Virus record (IMG/VR): IMGVR_UViG_3300042691_018495
Location: 1-22,039 of that record
Direction: 5' to 3' (one strand)
Source: a virus
Length of the DNA: 22,039 bases
Part shown: positions 1 to 5,382 of the stretch, one piece after another
Position numbering within the stretch: position 1 is the first letter of the stretch
How the letters are laid out: each line of letters begins with the position of its first letter
Notes under the pieces: generated by a model
Databases searched by the model: none
Seen by the model: only the letters and a program-made list of their open reading frames with translations
Told to the model about the DNA's origin: nothing
Made by a program: the position numbers and the translations under genes

Positions 1-227
1 GCAGGAACAAGGTATGAGTCGCGCTTCTGTAAGTGATTGAGAAGTGCTGAGATGAACTCACGAACTGTTGCTACCTTTTCAGTATCAAGATTGAAGAGGT
101 CGAGTGAATTAACAATCTCTTCAATCTCTGAGTAATGAACGCCTTTAACTCGTGGCTCGAATGAGTCGTGTGTAGAGCAGAACCAACTCGTATCGTTGAA
201 CGCATAGCGTGTATGTGTGGTCTTCAT
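1..227 (-). CDS. Hypothetical protein, 3' end cut off by the window edge
   Basis: The reverse strand is open from an ATG at 227 through to base 1, giving at least 75 residues with no stop. The product begins MKTTHTRYAFNDTSWFC and continues with a mixed acidic, probably helical stretch (SEIEEIVNSLDLFNLD). I do not recognise the family. Its start codon overlaps the stop of the upstream gene (224-349) in an ATGA arrangement, so the two are very likely translationally coupled. It belongs to a leftward set of small genes that diverges from the rightward block. The C terminus lies outside the window. Confidence 0.7.
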   Translation of the reverse strand, partial: MKTTHTRYAFNDTSWFCSTHDSFEPRVKGVHYSEIEEIVNSLDLFNLDTEKVATVREFISALLNHLQKRDSYLVP

Positions 228-349
228 TTAACTAGCCTTTCTTTGTGTTCTTTCCGGACATGGTTAGTAAGTGTTTCGTAGCCGAACTCATTGTTAGGAA
301 CTGTCATTTCCTTATCGCAAAGTGGGCATTGAACAATTTTTTGCGCCAT
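224..349 (-). CDS. Small C2H2-type zinc-finger protein (41 aa)
   Basis: This 41-residue reverse-strand gene starts at 349 after a good Shine-Dalgarno (AAGGAG, about 8 bases upstream). The product starts MAQKIVQCPLCDKEM and has one C-x2-C pair (C8, C11) followed by a helix ending NHVRKEH (H30 and H35), the layout of a single C2H2 zinc finger. Such tiny zinc-finger proteins are frequent in phages of actinobacteria and may bind nucleic acid or protein; no specific role can be assigned. Its TGA stop overlaps the ATG of the next leftward gene (1-227). Confidence 0.75.
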   Translation of the reverse strand: MAQKIVQCPLCDKEMTVPNNEFGYETLTNHVRKEHKERLVK

Positions 350-395
350 GAACTAACTCCTTTTCTTTCTTGTAATGGGTGTCTGTATGTAGTTG

Positions 396-575
396 TTATT
401 CAGTTGTAGGTTCAACATCAGGTGTCCATGTAGTCCAGCGAGTTTCGCCTTCTACATTCAACCTAACTTTCACTAGGTCACTTCGCACAGGAACAATCTC
501 TTCAATAACTCCGGTTACTTGTGACTTTGTAGAGGTGAATAAATCACCGATTGTGTATGTGTTTGTTGTTGCCAT
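396..575 (-). CDS. Small hypothetical protein (59 aa)
   Basis: A reverse-strand frame opens at the ATG at 575, after a purine-rich AGAAAGG about 8 bases upstream, and closes with TAA at 396-398. The product starts MATTNTYTIGDLFTS and reads as a compact beta-rich protein: alternating hydrophobic residues (VTGVIEEIVPV, VKVRLNVEG) and a Trp-containing end (RWTTWTPDVEP). This resembles small OB or SH3-like phage proteins, but I do not recognise a family. It is the first gene left of the gene-free hub, so its promoter should lie between 576 and about 1000. A forward frame over the same bases is its shadow: it has no ribosome site and worse composition. Confidence 0.7.
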   Translation of the reverse strand: MATTNTYTIGDLFTSTKSQVTGVIEEIVPVRSDLVKVRLNVEGETRWTTWTPDVEPTTE

Positions 576-602
576 TGTGTTGCCTTTCTATGTGAATACC
601 GC

Positions 603-646
603 GATTGCTAGTGAGTCACTTCGCTGAGTGATTGTCACTAGCAATC
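603..646. repeat. Perfect 12-bp inverted repeat with nested inner stem
   Basis: GATTGCTAGTGA at 603-614 is the exact reverse complement of TCACTAGCAATC at 635-646. Inside, TCACT (616-620) pairs with AGTGA (627-631) around the loop TCGCTG, giving a long two-stage hairpin. It lies 28 bases upstream of the start codon of the leftward gene at 396-575. No T tract follows in either direction, so an operator or leader structure fits at least as well as a terminator. Confidence 0.7.
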
Positions 647-1459
647 ACAGAAAACACATAGTGGAATTACTAAGTATGAATAACTCACCTTGTCATTACT
701 GTCATTGTTCTTATTTCAGATTGGTTACTGACGGCACTAACTATTGTTAGCAATCCATAAGTAATGAGTAATTGAGTTGTTCAACTTTCCATAACTCTCT
801 TCTAAGCCAAACGCTATTCACAATTAGTTTCGTAATCGTTAGGTCGTTACACCGAATGTGCGTGAGTCAATGTTTGCTCATTGTTTTTATTACAAGCCGT
901 TAGTAATAGGAATAAGCACTATTAGTAATTCGGTTTTTCTTGTAAGAACTCACACAGTAATCGCGTTCTTCTTAGCCTCTATTTAATAAAACGCAATCTA
1001 ATCTTTCGTCACTCTGTTTTGGTTATCAACCGCGAACCGAAGTTCTATTAACAGATACACCGCAGTTTTTATTTGCGTTTAGCCTTTTTCACTCTGCTAC
1101 TCATGAATCCGAATTAACTTGAAATCACTCGACAGGTGCTACTTTTTCAAGTTTCTTCGTATTCAGTTTTGGCGCGTGCGCTAGGCCAATTATGCCATAC
1201 CTGACCGACTCAGTTCGCCACCCCTGTTATGAGCGTGTTTTACGCATAAATAGCCCCAAGACCCCTAGTAACTCGCGCTTCTCGCCACCCCCGTCACGAA
1301 AGTCAGTTAGTGCGTGAGCGTGCGCCCCCACATAACTAATCGCGCCAAGATGTTTTTCTTTTCAGTAATGACTAATACAAAGAATGTAATAGATACATAG
1401 ATACATAAACAAGATAATAGATAAAGACAATTACAAATAAAGAAGTTTGTAATAGCCAC

Positions 1460-1514
1460 ATAACTAAGTAACTTTCGCTGTCGTATGTGTAAATCTGTGT
1501 ATAACTAAGTAACT
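1460..1514. repeat. Direct repeat, two 14-bp copies of ATAACTAAGTAACT
   Basis: ATAACTAAGTAACT occurs at 1460-1473 and again exactly at 1501-1514, a period of 41 bases. The flanks differ, so this is not part of a longer duplication. Related strings (AAGTTACTTACT near 1530, AGTAACTATC near 1565) continue to the right. The spacing is close to four helical turns, as expected for iterated protein-binding sites; that function is inference. Confidence 0.65.
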
Positions 1515-1694
1515 CATCTGGCGGAATCCCAAGTTACTTACTATTACCTGAAGAGAATCCGGAGAAGTAACTATCCCGATTAACTTGCTGCCACTTAATT
1601 AGTTAGTCATTACAAGGAGAATAACTCAGTTAGTCATAGTAACTATTTACCGGAGTTTCATAGTTAGTTGATTAGTTTGATAGTTGAAACAACT

Positions 1695-1718
1695 CATAAC
1701 TAATACACATAACTAATA
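1695..1718. repeat. Tandem CATAACTAATA copies
   Basis: CATAACTAATA is found at 1695-1705 and 1708-1718, separated by two bases. A third, one base shorter, copy CATAACTAAT is at 1331-1340. The unit belongs to the TAACTA-rich tract of the hub. Confidence 0.6.
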
Positions 1719-1725
1719 ACGGATT

Positions 1726-1753
1726 GCGTTACTAATAACGCGAAGCGTTACTA
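1726..1753. repeat. GCGTTA hairpin with duplicated arm
   Basis: GCGTTA (1726-1731), the four-base loop CTAA, and TAACGC (1736-1741) form a perfect inverted repeat. The left arm recurs as part of GCGTTACTA at 1745-1753, so TAACGC could pair with either side. Confidence 0.55.
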
Positions 1754-1773
1754 CCTAACTATGTGATAACAAC

Positions 1774-1843
1774 TAGCCGAAGTGGTAGGTGGCTTGGTAG
1801 TGGTCGCACGAACAATTAACAAACAAAGACAGTAGCCGAAGTG
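1774..1843. repeat. Direct repeat TAGCCGAAGTG, two copies
   Basis: The 11-mer TAGCCGAAGTG occurs at 1774-1784 and 1833-1843. The second copy sits in ACAGTAGCCGAAG, which shares CAGTAGCC with the GGCAGTAGCC elements found further right. Confidence 0.55.
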
Positions 1844-1904
1844 TTGTCACCAAAGTTGTCATCAAATAATTATTCACACCTGATAACAAAGCACGAGTTG
1901 AACA

Positions 1905-1935
1905 ATTACCACCTGATTAGTAGTCAGGTGGTGAT
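1905..1935. repeat. Inverted repeat ACCACCTGA / TCAGGTGGT
   Basis: ACCACCTGA (1908-1916) and TCAGGTGGT (1924-1932) are perfect reverse complements around the loop TTAGTAG, and the stem extends three more pairs to 1905-1935 with one G-T wobble. No T tract follows. It lies about 110 bases before the first rightward gene, where an operator would be expected. Confidence 0.6.
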
Positions 1936-2000
1936 GTGACTAGCGCATGACCCCCCCACCATTAAGTCAAAAAGCCCAATAGAACAGCCAGGTGAGAAAC

Positions 2001-2030
2001 ATGGTTGAGGGGTTTGAGCCAAGGCAGTAG
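2001..2030 (+). other. Possible nine-codon leader ORF before the ParB-like gene
   Basis: ATG at 2001 follows AGGTGAG by four bases and reads MVEGFEPRQ, ending at an amber TAG at 2028-2030 inside the GGCAGTAGCC element. It is in the same frame as the ParB-like gene at 2046, which has no clear ribosome site of its own. Termination and re-initiation is one reading; chance is the other. Confidence 0.25.
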
Positions 2031-2032
2031 CC
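2023..2032 (+). promoter_or_regulatory. GGCAGTAGCC start-associated element, copy 1
   Basis: The imperfect palindrome GGC-AGTA-GCC lies 13 bases before the ATG at 2046. The same ten bases occur at 3429-3438 and at 5176-5185, the latter 14 bases before the ATG at 5200. All three sit at module boundaries. Cluster K mycobacteriophages have comparable start-associated sequences, a different motif; that parallel is inference. Confidence 0.5.
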
Positions 2033-2045
2033 AAAAGATGGCAGA

Positions 2046-2321
2046 ATGGCCCACATGCCTAGTTTGTCTGCTGCCCAGTTCGCCAAGAAGTTCGCCCCAT
2101 CAGAGTACGGTGAGTCTTGGGATGAGGTAGGCCAGCATGAGGAGTTTCATCGCCCTGTAGAGGGCGCTCTCAGTCATGAAGAGATGGTCAAGAGCGTTAA
2201 AGCCCGTGGAATTGATGTCCCAGTAATAGTCCAGGGCAAGCATGTCATTGATGGACATCATAGAGCACTAGCCGCTATGGAGGCTAATGTGCGGATTCCT
2301 TACGATAGGGCGCCAGAGTAA
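2046..2321 (+). CDS. ParB/sulfiredoxin-like domain protein (91 aa)
   Basis: The 91-residue product carries a compact ParB-N-like signature near residues 55-80: a VPVIVQGKH strand and turn followed by VIDGHHRALAAMEAN (G70, H71, H72, R73). In ParB and sulfiredoxin-fold proteins the G-x-H-R part binds phosphate or nucleotide. The family's C-terminal helix-turn-helix is absent, so this is a stand-alone domain of the kind often found in phages and in polyvalent proteins. The N terminus has PSLSAAQF (residues 5-12), matching the L-S-x-x-Q-F motif of proteins encoded at 5200-7330. The ATG at 2046 has no clear Shine-Dalgarno; ATG at 2055 is an alternative start. Activity cannot be read; nucleotide binding, CTPase or nuclease action are all possible. 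Confidence 0.75.
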   Translation: MAHMPSLSAAQFAKKFAPSEYGESWDEVGQHEEFHRPVEGALSHEEMVKSVKARGIDVPVIVQGKHVIDGHHRALAAMEANVRIPYDRAPE

Positions 2322-2337
2322 CCTGTATATTGGTCAC

Positions 2338-2535
2338 ATGGACCAAGAAGACGCATGGGCAGAGGCCGTAGCACGCAAGCACATGAGGCGAAGTGGCATC
2401 AGAAGGCTCTACGTCTACCCAAATGGCCTCAGAAAGGCTCCTGGGTACCTAGAATTGGAGTTTGTGGTCTGGGGTCACGTCTTTTTTCGCCTGAGATTAT
2501 GGAAAATACGTCCTTTTCTCAGTAATGATGATTAG
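2338..2535 (+). CDS. Small hypothetical protein (65 aa)
   Basis: A frame from ATG at 2338 to TAG at 2533-2535 encodes a product starting MDQEDAWAEAVARKHM. The first half is an acidic then basic amphipathic stretch; the second half is hydrophobic and basic (ELEFVVWGHVFFRLRLW). I recognise no family. There is no good ribosome site; a longer start at 2287 would overlap the ParB-like gene by 35 bases and is less likely. It may be real, since it fills the space between the ParB-like gene and the RNA-like region without other competition, but support is limited. Confidence 0.45.
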   Translation: MDQEDAWAEAVARKHMRRSGIRRLYVYPNGLRKAPGYLELEFVVWGHVFFRLRLWKIRPFLSNDD

Positions 2536-2735
2536 TGTGTTAGGATAACTGCAGGGCCTAACAGGAATTCGACCTCTCGTTAGGTACAACTGCCCCGAAA
2601 ATTACGCTGGTGCTCTCATTGGACAACCTGTGTCGAACAGACCCAAGAAGAAAGCATCTAGGGAACAGAGCCAGTGGTTGATTCTGCCGTCGAAACGGCC
2701 TCCGCGACTGGCACCACTTATTTTTTTTTTTTTTT
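2536..2735 (+). ncRNA. Candidate structured RNA or leader ending in a T15 terminator
   Basis: This 200-base gene-free stretch is full of complementary segments. CCTAAC (2557-2562) can pair with GTTAGG at 2539-2544 or with GTTAGG at 2579-2584, two mutually exclusive hairpins. Further right, GCCGT (2686-2690) and ACGGC (2695-2699) close a CGAA tetraloop. Around it either GCCAGT/ACTGGC (2670-2675 with 2707-2712) or AGTGGT/ACCACT (2673-2678 with 2713-2718) can form. The second stem ends two bases before fifteen consecutive T residues (2721-2735), the classic layout of an intrinsic terminator. A riboswitch-like attenuator for the downstream zinc-ribbon genes or a free small RNA would both fit. No known RNA family is recognised. 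Confidence 0.5.
2670..2735 (+). terminator. Intrinsic terminator with fifteen T residues
   Basis: A GC-rich nested hairpin (GCCGT-CGAA-ACGGC within AGTGGT/ACCACT) is followed after TA by T15 at 2721-2735. This is by far the longest homopolymer in the window. The next gene starts only 22 bases later, at 2758, so complete termination would require a separate downstream promoter or regulated read-through. Confidence 0.65.
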
Positions 2736-2757
2736 CAATAACAACTAGGCGGGTCAC

Positions 2758-2886
2758 ATGTCAAAGGTAGGAACTAAGGGCTATTGTAGCGATTGTGGCA
2801 ACTGGGCAACAGACTGCAAGACGATTATCGTGTATTCAATCCCAGAAAAGGTCTGCCAAGATTGTCGGGAAGAGAGAAATGCCTAA
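2758..2886 (+). CDS. Small zinc-ribbon protein (42 aa)
   Basis: The 42-residue product starts MSKVGTKGYCSDCGNWATDC. It has C-x2-C at C10 and C13, a further C20, and a second C-x2-C at C33 and C36, so it should fold as a zinc ribbon. There are 22 bases between the T15 tract and the ATG; no strong Shine-Dalgarno is visible apart from a weak GGCGGG. The last eight bases overlap the start of the FmdB-like gene at 2879, so the two should be coupled. Function is unknown; tiny zinc ribbons of this type are common phage accessory proteins. Confidence 0.65.
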   Translation: MSKVGTKGYCSDCGNWATDCKTIIVYSIPEKVCQDCREERNA

Positions 2887-3049
2887 TTACGACTATCTCT
2901 GTTCTCTCTGTAACAGCGTTCAGGAGATTTATAGAACATTCGATGAGGCCAAAACTCCTCCTGTCTGCTGTAACCATGATATGAAGCGTATCTATACGCC
3001 CAATGGAGTTATTTTTAAAGGTGGCGGCTTCTACAAGACTGGAGGATAG
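2879..3049 (+). CDS. FmdB-like zinc-ribbon protein (56 aa)
   Basis: The product starts MPNYDYLCSLCNSVQEIYR and ends IFKGGGFYKTGG, both typical of the FmdB/CxxC_CxxC_SSSS putative regulatory family (N-terminal M-P-x-Y-x-Y-x-C-x2-C; C-terminal F-K-G-x-G-F-Y-x-T). The second metal pair is degenerate: the family's C-P-x-C is replaced by C30, C31 and H33. The ATG at 2879 follows GGGAAGAGAGA and lies inside the preceding gene, indicating coupling; the FmdB-like reading decides this start over upstream in-frame codons. FmdB-type proteins are presumed transcriptional or assembly regulators; the role in a phage is unknown. Confidence 0.8.
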   Translation: MPNYDYLCSLCNSVQEIYRTFDEAKTPPVCCNHDMKRIYTPNGVIFKGGGFYKTGG

Positions 3050-3053
3050 GCAG

Positions 3054-3407
3054 ATGTCAGAAAGTCAACGACCATGGGGCAACTATGAGGTGCTACAGGA
3101 CGACCCTAGCCACAAGGTTAAATGTATTTATGTGCTACCAGGCAAGCGCCTGTCATATCAGACACATAAATTTCGTGCCGAACACTGGTTCATCGTCTCT
3201 GGTGATGCCGAAGTGACTCTTGATGGTCGTACATTTACCGTCTCATCAGGAAACGCCGTAACCATTCCTGTCGGAGTTGCTCATCGTATTGCAAATATTG
3301 GCGATAGACGACTCTGCTTTATTGAAGTCCAGACTGGTACCTACTTTGGAGAAGATGACATCGTAAGACTCGATGACGATTTTGGACGTACCTCCCCTAG
3401 TTCATAA
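3054..3407 (+). CDS. Cupin protein, C-terminal domain type of mannose-6-phosphate isomerase / GDP-mannose pyrophosphorylase
   Basis: The 117-residue product is a single cupin resembling the isomerase domain of type II mannose-6-phosphate isomerases. It begins with RPWGNYEVL (residues 6-14), has PGKRLSYQTHKFRAEHW (29-45) carrying metal-ligand candidates H38, E43 and H44, then IPVGVAHRIAN, and ends with EVQTG and EDDIVRLDDDFGR. Family members interconvert fructose-6-phosphate and mannose-6-phosphate for GDP-mannose synthesis. The guanylyltransferase half is missing, as in many phage and bacterial stand-alone copies. The ATG at 3054 follows GGAGG by 8 bases, so longer starts are rejected. The 3' end lies in a 50-bp element repeated at 5136-5185. 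A role in sugar metabolism, perhaps with the carbamoyltransferase next door, is inference. Confidence 0.85.
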   Translation: MSESQRPWGNYEVLQDDPSHKVKCIYVLPGKRLSYQTHKFRAEHWFIVSGDAEVTLDGRTFTVSSGNAVTIPVGVAHRIANIGDRRLCFIEVQTGTYFGEDDIVRLDDDFGRTSPSS

Positions 3408-3438
3408 GATTTTGCGCTTAAAAGTTTAGGCAGTAGCC
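3389..3438 (+). repeat. 50-bp direct repeat, copy A (left of the carbamoyltransferase)
   Basis: This copy aligns without gaps to 5136-5185 at 38 of 50 positions. The first ten (TACCTCCCCT) and last ten (GGCAGTAGCC) bases are identical, and ATAAGATTT is nearly conserved. It contains the last codons and stop of the cupin gene (ACC TCC CCT AGT TCA TAA). The other copy has the matching frame ACC TCC CCT AAG AAA TAA, as if it carried the remnant 3' end of a related gene. Confidence 0.7.
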
Positions 3439-3467
3439 AAAACGTTTACACCTGCTGTTAGGTTTAC

Positions 3468-5072
3468 CTACTTTACAAAGACTTCTCCGTTAAGAACCAA
3501 GATGTCTACTAGAGGATTATTTCTAAAGAAGGTCATTACATTTTGAGATGACTCAACGATAGGTTCTCCAGGTCCATTCAGACTAGTGTTTAATAGCAGT
3601 GGTATGCCTGTAAGTTCTTTGTATTCTTTTAACAGGTTATACATGTGAAGATTGCTATCTTCAGTGACCGTCTGCATACGTGCCGTGTTATCTACGTGAG
3701 TAACAGCAGGTATAAGTTCAGGCTTCTTCACTGTTGCAGTAAAGAGCATGAAGGGACTTGGACCTTCCCAGTCAAACCATTCAGAGCAATGCTCCTCCAT
3801 GACTACAGGAGCAAATGGCCTAAACCATTCACGTTTCTTTATTAAGAAATTTATAACCTCCCGCGTGTGATACTGCCGTGGGTCTGCTAGGAGGCTTCTG
3901 TTACAGAGCGCACGAGGACCAAACTCAGACTTGCCCATGAACCAGGCAACTATCTTGCCATTGGCAATCTCTTTAGCAAGGCGCTTATAGTCAGGCGTCT
4001 TATCGGTGTAGGACCTGCCTAAATAGGCAATGTCTTGAGGCTTATACGTCTGTCTTGGAAAGTCTAGAATGTGATGGGCAACATATAGGGCGGCTCCGAC
4101 AGCATTACCGTCGTCTGTACAGCCGGGAAATAGGTGCAGGTTGTTAAATCGTGTCTCTTTCTTTATTCTAGAGTTTACATTACAGTTTAAGAACGAGCCT
4201 CCTGCTAAAACTAGGTTGTCTACACCATTCTTCTCAATACTGGAATTGATTACATGCAGAATTGCTTCTTCGAATAGATACTGGACATTTGAGGCAGCCT
4301 GTAACTCCACAGACGTTAGGTTATTTGCTGCATTCAGAACAGCGCTTGTGCCGGAAAGTCTTTCCCACAATTCGTGCTCTACAAGAGAGTAGTCATAATA
4401 ATCTGCATCTAAATCAAAAATAGTTTTAGCAATGAGTTCTTTTATGTTTTTTACAACTGACTCAGAAGGCGGTAAGTATGAAGCCATGCCCATTAAAGAG
4501 CCAGCCTTAAAGTTTGCCTCCCCAATTCCGCTCAAGTAACAAGCGCTGGAGTAAAGATGTCCAACCATAAGGCCTGGACAAGATACTGCAGTAAGTTTGT
4601 TCCCTTCCCCGTAAGCAATTAAACTGTTTGAACGAATATTGCCACCACTTGCATCCATAGTAAAAGCCCAAGACTTGTCAAAAGAACTTGTATAGAACGC
4701 AGATGCAGCATGGGCTAGATGATGAGGAAGAATGTAGGCATCCATCTTTTTGCCTAAAATTGACGCTTCGGCTTTCTTTACATCGTTAAAGAAATAACTC
4801 TGGTCTCTTTTGCGAACGAGTTCTCCATCTACATACAGTTTAAACTTTGTATCAAAAACAAGGTCTTGGTCATAGTCAGCAAACGTGACAATATCGATAT
4901 CTTCTATGGTCAGCCCGTTTTCAGAAAGAACATAATCAACAAGTTCAGCGCTTAATATTCGGTGTTTTTTTACCCTACTTAATCTTTCAGAGGTCAACGC
5001 TGTTACTAATCTGCCATCTTTTACCAGAGCAATGGAAGCGTCGTGCCCTACGTGTACACCCAATATGTTCAT
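3468..5072 (-). CDS. Carbamoyltransferase, NodU/CmcH/TobZ family (534 aa)
   Basis: The 534-residue product is a full-length O-carbamoyltransferase. The Kae1-like N-terminal domain has HHLAHAASAFY with the metal pair H117-x3-H121, then MDASGG near 139-144, GSLMGMASY (191-199), LAGGSFLNCNVNS (289-301) and PGCTDDGNAVGAAL. The YrdC-like C-terminal part has GKSEFGPRALCNRS (380-393), REWFRPFAPVV (414-424) and LLNTSLN (493-499). Family members transfer carbamoyl from carbamoyl phosphate through carbamoyl-adenylate to a hydroxyl of a sugar or antibiotic; some phage homologues are proposed to act on hydroxymethylated bases. The acceptor here is unknown. C390 replaces the usual Gly of F-G-P-R-A-L-G-N. 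The gene runs against its neighbours, has a strong AGGAGGAAG site 5 bases from the ATG, its own candidate promoter, and direct repeats on both sides, all typical of a moron. Confidence 0.93.
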   Translation of the reverse strand: MNILGVHVGHDASIALVKDGRLVTALTSERLSRVKKHRILSAELVDYVLSENGLTIEDIDIVTFADYDQDLVFDTKFKLYVDGELVRKRDQSYFFNDVKKAEASILGKKMDAYILPHHLAHAASAFYTSSFDKSWAFTMDASGGNIRSNSLIAYGEGNKLTAVSCPGLMVGHLYSSACYLSGIGEANFKAGSLMGMASYLPPSESVVKNIKELIAKTIFDLDADYYDYSLVEHELWERLSGTSAVLNAANNLTSVELQAASNVQYLFEEAILHVINSSIEKNGVDNLVLAGGSFLNCNVNSRIKKETRFNNLHLFPGCTDDGNAVGAALYVAHHILDFPRQTYKPQDIAYLGRSYTDKTPDYKRLAKEIANGKIVAWFMGKSEFGPRALCNRSLLADPRQYHTREVINFLIKKREWFRPFAPVVMEEHCSEWFDWEGPSPFMLFTATVKKPELIPAVTHVDNTARMQTVTEDSNLHMYNLLKEYKELTGIPLLLNTSLNGPGEPIVESSQNVMTFFRNNPLVDILVLNGEVFVK

Positions 5073-5092
5073 TTCTTCCTCCTGTTTTCCTT

Positions 5093-5123
5093 ATCCTAGC
5101 AGGAAAGGGCTTTTAATGGTCAA
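5093..5123 (-). promoter_or_regulatory. Candidate promoter of the carbamoyltransferase gene
   Basis: On the reverse strand TTGACC (bases 5118-5123) and TAGGAT (5093-5098) are separated by 19 bases, near the sigma70-type -35 and -10 consensus though the spacer is long. Transcription would begin near 5086, a few bases before the AGGAGG ribosome site. This would give the leftward gene independent expression. Confidence 0.4.
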
Positions 5124-5135
5124 ATCATGAGGTCC

Positions 5136-5185
5136 TACCTCCCCTAAGAAATAAGATTTCACGCTAACTTTTTGAGGCAGTAGCC
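5136..5185 (+). repeat. 50-bp direct repeat, copy B (right of the carbamoyltransferase)
   Basis: This is the second copy of the element at 3389-3438, with 38 of 50 bases matching and both ends identical over ten bases. Here GGCAGTAGCC is flanked to make the perfect palindrome GAGGC-AGTA-GCCTC (5174-5187 region). It ends 14 bases before the ATG at 5200, which lacks a clear Shine-Dalgarno, so the element may contribute a start-associated or promoter function. Confidence 0.7.
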
Positions 5186-5199
5186 TCATACTTAGCGGT

Positions 5200-5382
5200 A
5201 TGGCTGCGGTAGTAAAAAAGAACCCACAACAGAAGTTCCACCAAGAGCGCATGCATCGCGCTATCTCTGGGGAACAGTTTTACTTCCGCAAAGAGATGCC
5301 CAAATCAATGTATGTAAATGTCGCCATGCAGATGATGCCACCATCAGGCGCAAGTAATACAGCATCGAGTACCAAGGCATGA
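5200..5382 (+). CDS. Small basic protein carrying an I-S-G-x-Q-F motif (60 aa)
   Basis: The 60-residue product starts MAAVVKKNPQQKF, is Lys, Gln and Met rich, and contains AISGEQF at residues 21-27, the same kind of string as the L-S-x-x-Q-F motif of proteins encoded downstream. The rest (MPKSMYVNVAMQMMPPSG) is not recognisable. The ATG at 5200 lies 14 bases after the GGCAGTAGCC element and no good ribosome site is visible. Its TGA stop overlaps the next ATG (ATGA at 5379), so it heads the coupled run ending at 7512. It could be a packaged internal protein or an adaptor; this is a guess. Confidence 0.6.
   Translation: MAAVVKKNPQQKFHQERMHRAISGEQFYFRKEMPKSMYVNVAMQMMPPSGASNTASSTKA

Larger units (their letters stand above)
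576..2045. other. Gene-free divergent hub of about 1.47 kb
   Basis: No convincing gene is visible on either strand. Stops are frequent in every frame, largely because of repeated TAACTA, AGTTACT and AGTTAGT strings between about 1330 and 1760. The region separates the leftward genes from the rightward block, so it should hold at least two divergent promoters. It contains a strong hairpin (603-646), an inverted repeat TAATAG/CTATTA near 905-930, two CGCCACCCC copies (1216-1224 and 1283-1291), a hairpin at 1227-1249, and the direct and inverted repeats listed separately. A replication origin, a regulatory hub or a DNA-end region would all fit; the sequence alone does not decide. Confidence 0.6.

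Noticed and set aside
379-627. Forward 82-codon frame over the left small genes.
   Set aside because: It overlaps the better-supported reverse gene at 396-575, which has a ribosome site and fits the leftward operon.
1192-1317. A 41-codon forward frame in the hub starting MPYLTDSVRHPC.
   Set aside because: No Shine-Dalgarno, no neighbouring coupled gene, and composition unlike the phage genes (Ser/Pro/Arg-rich random-looking).
2536-2720. Possible tmRNA (ssrA): strings like GGAATTCGAC and GAAAATTACGC resemble the 5' domain and the tag-coding part.
   Set aside because: No 5' partner for an acceptor stem, no T-arm G-T-T-C-R-A pattern, no stop after the supposed tag, and the segment is much shorter than known tmRNAs. 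Kept only as an unnamed structured RNA.
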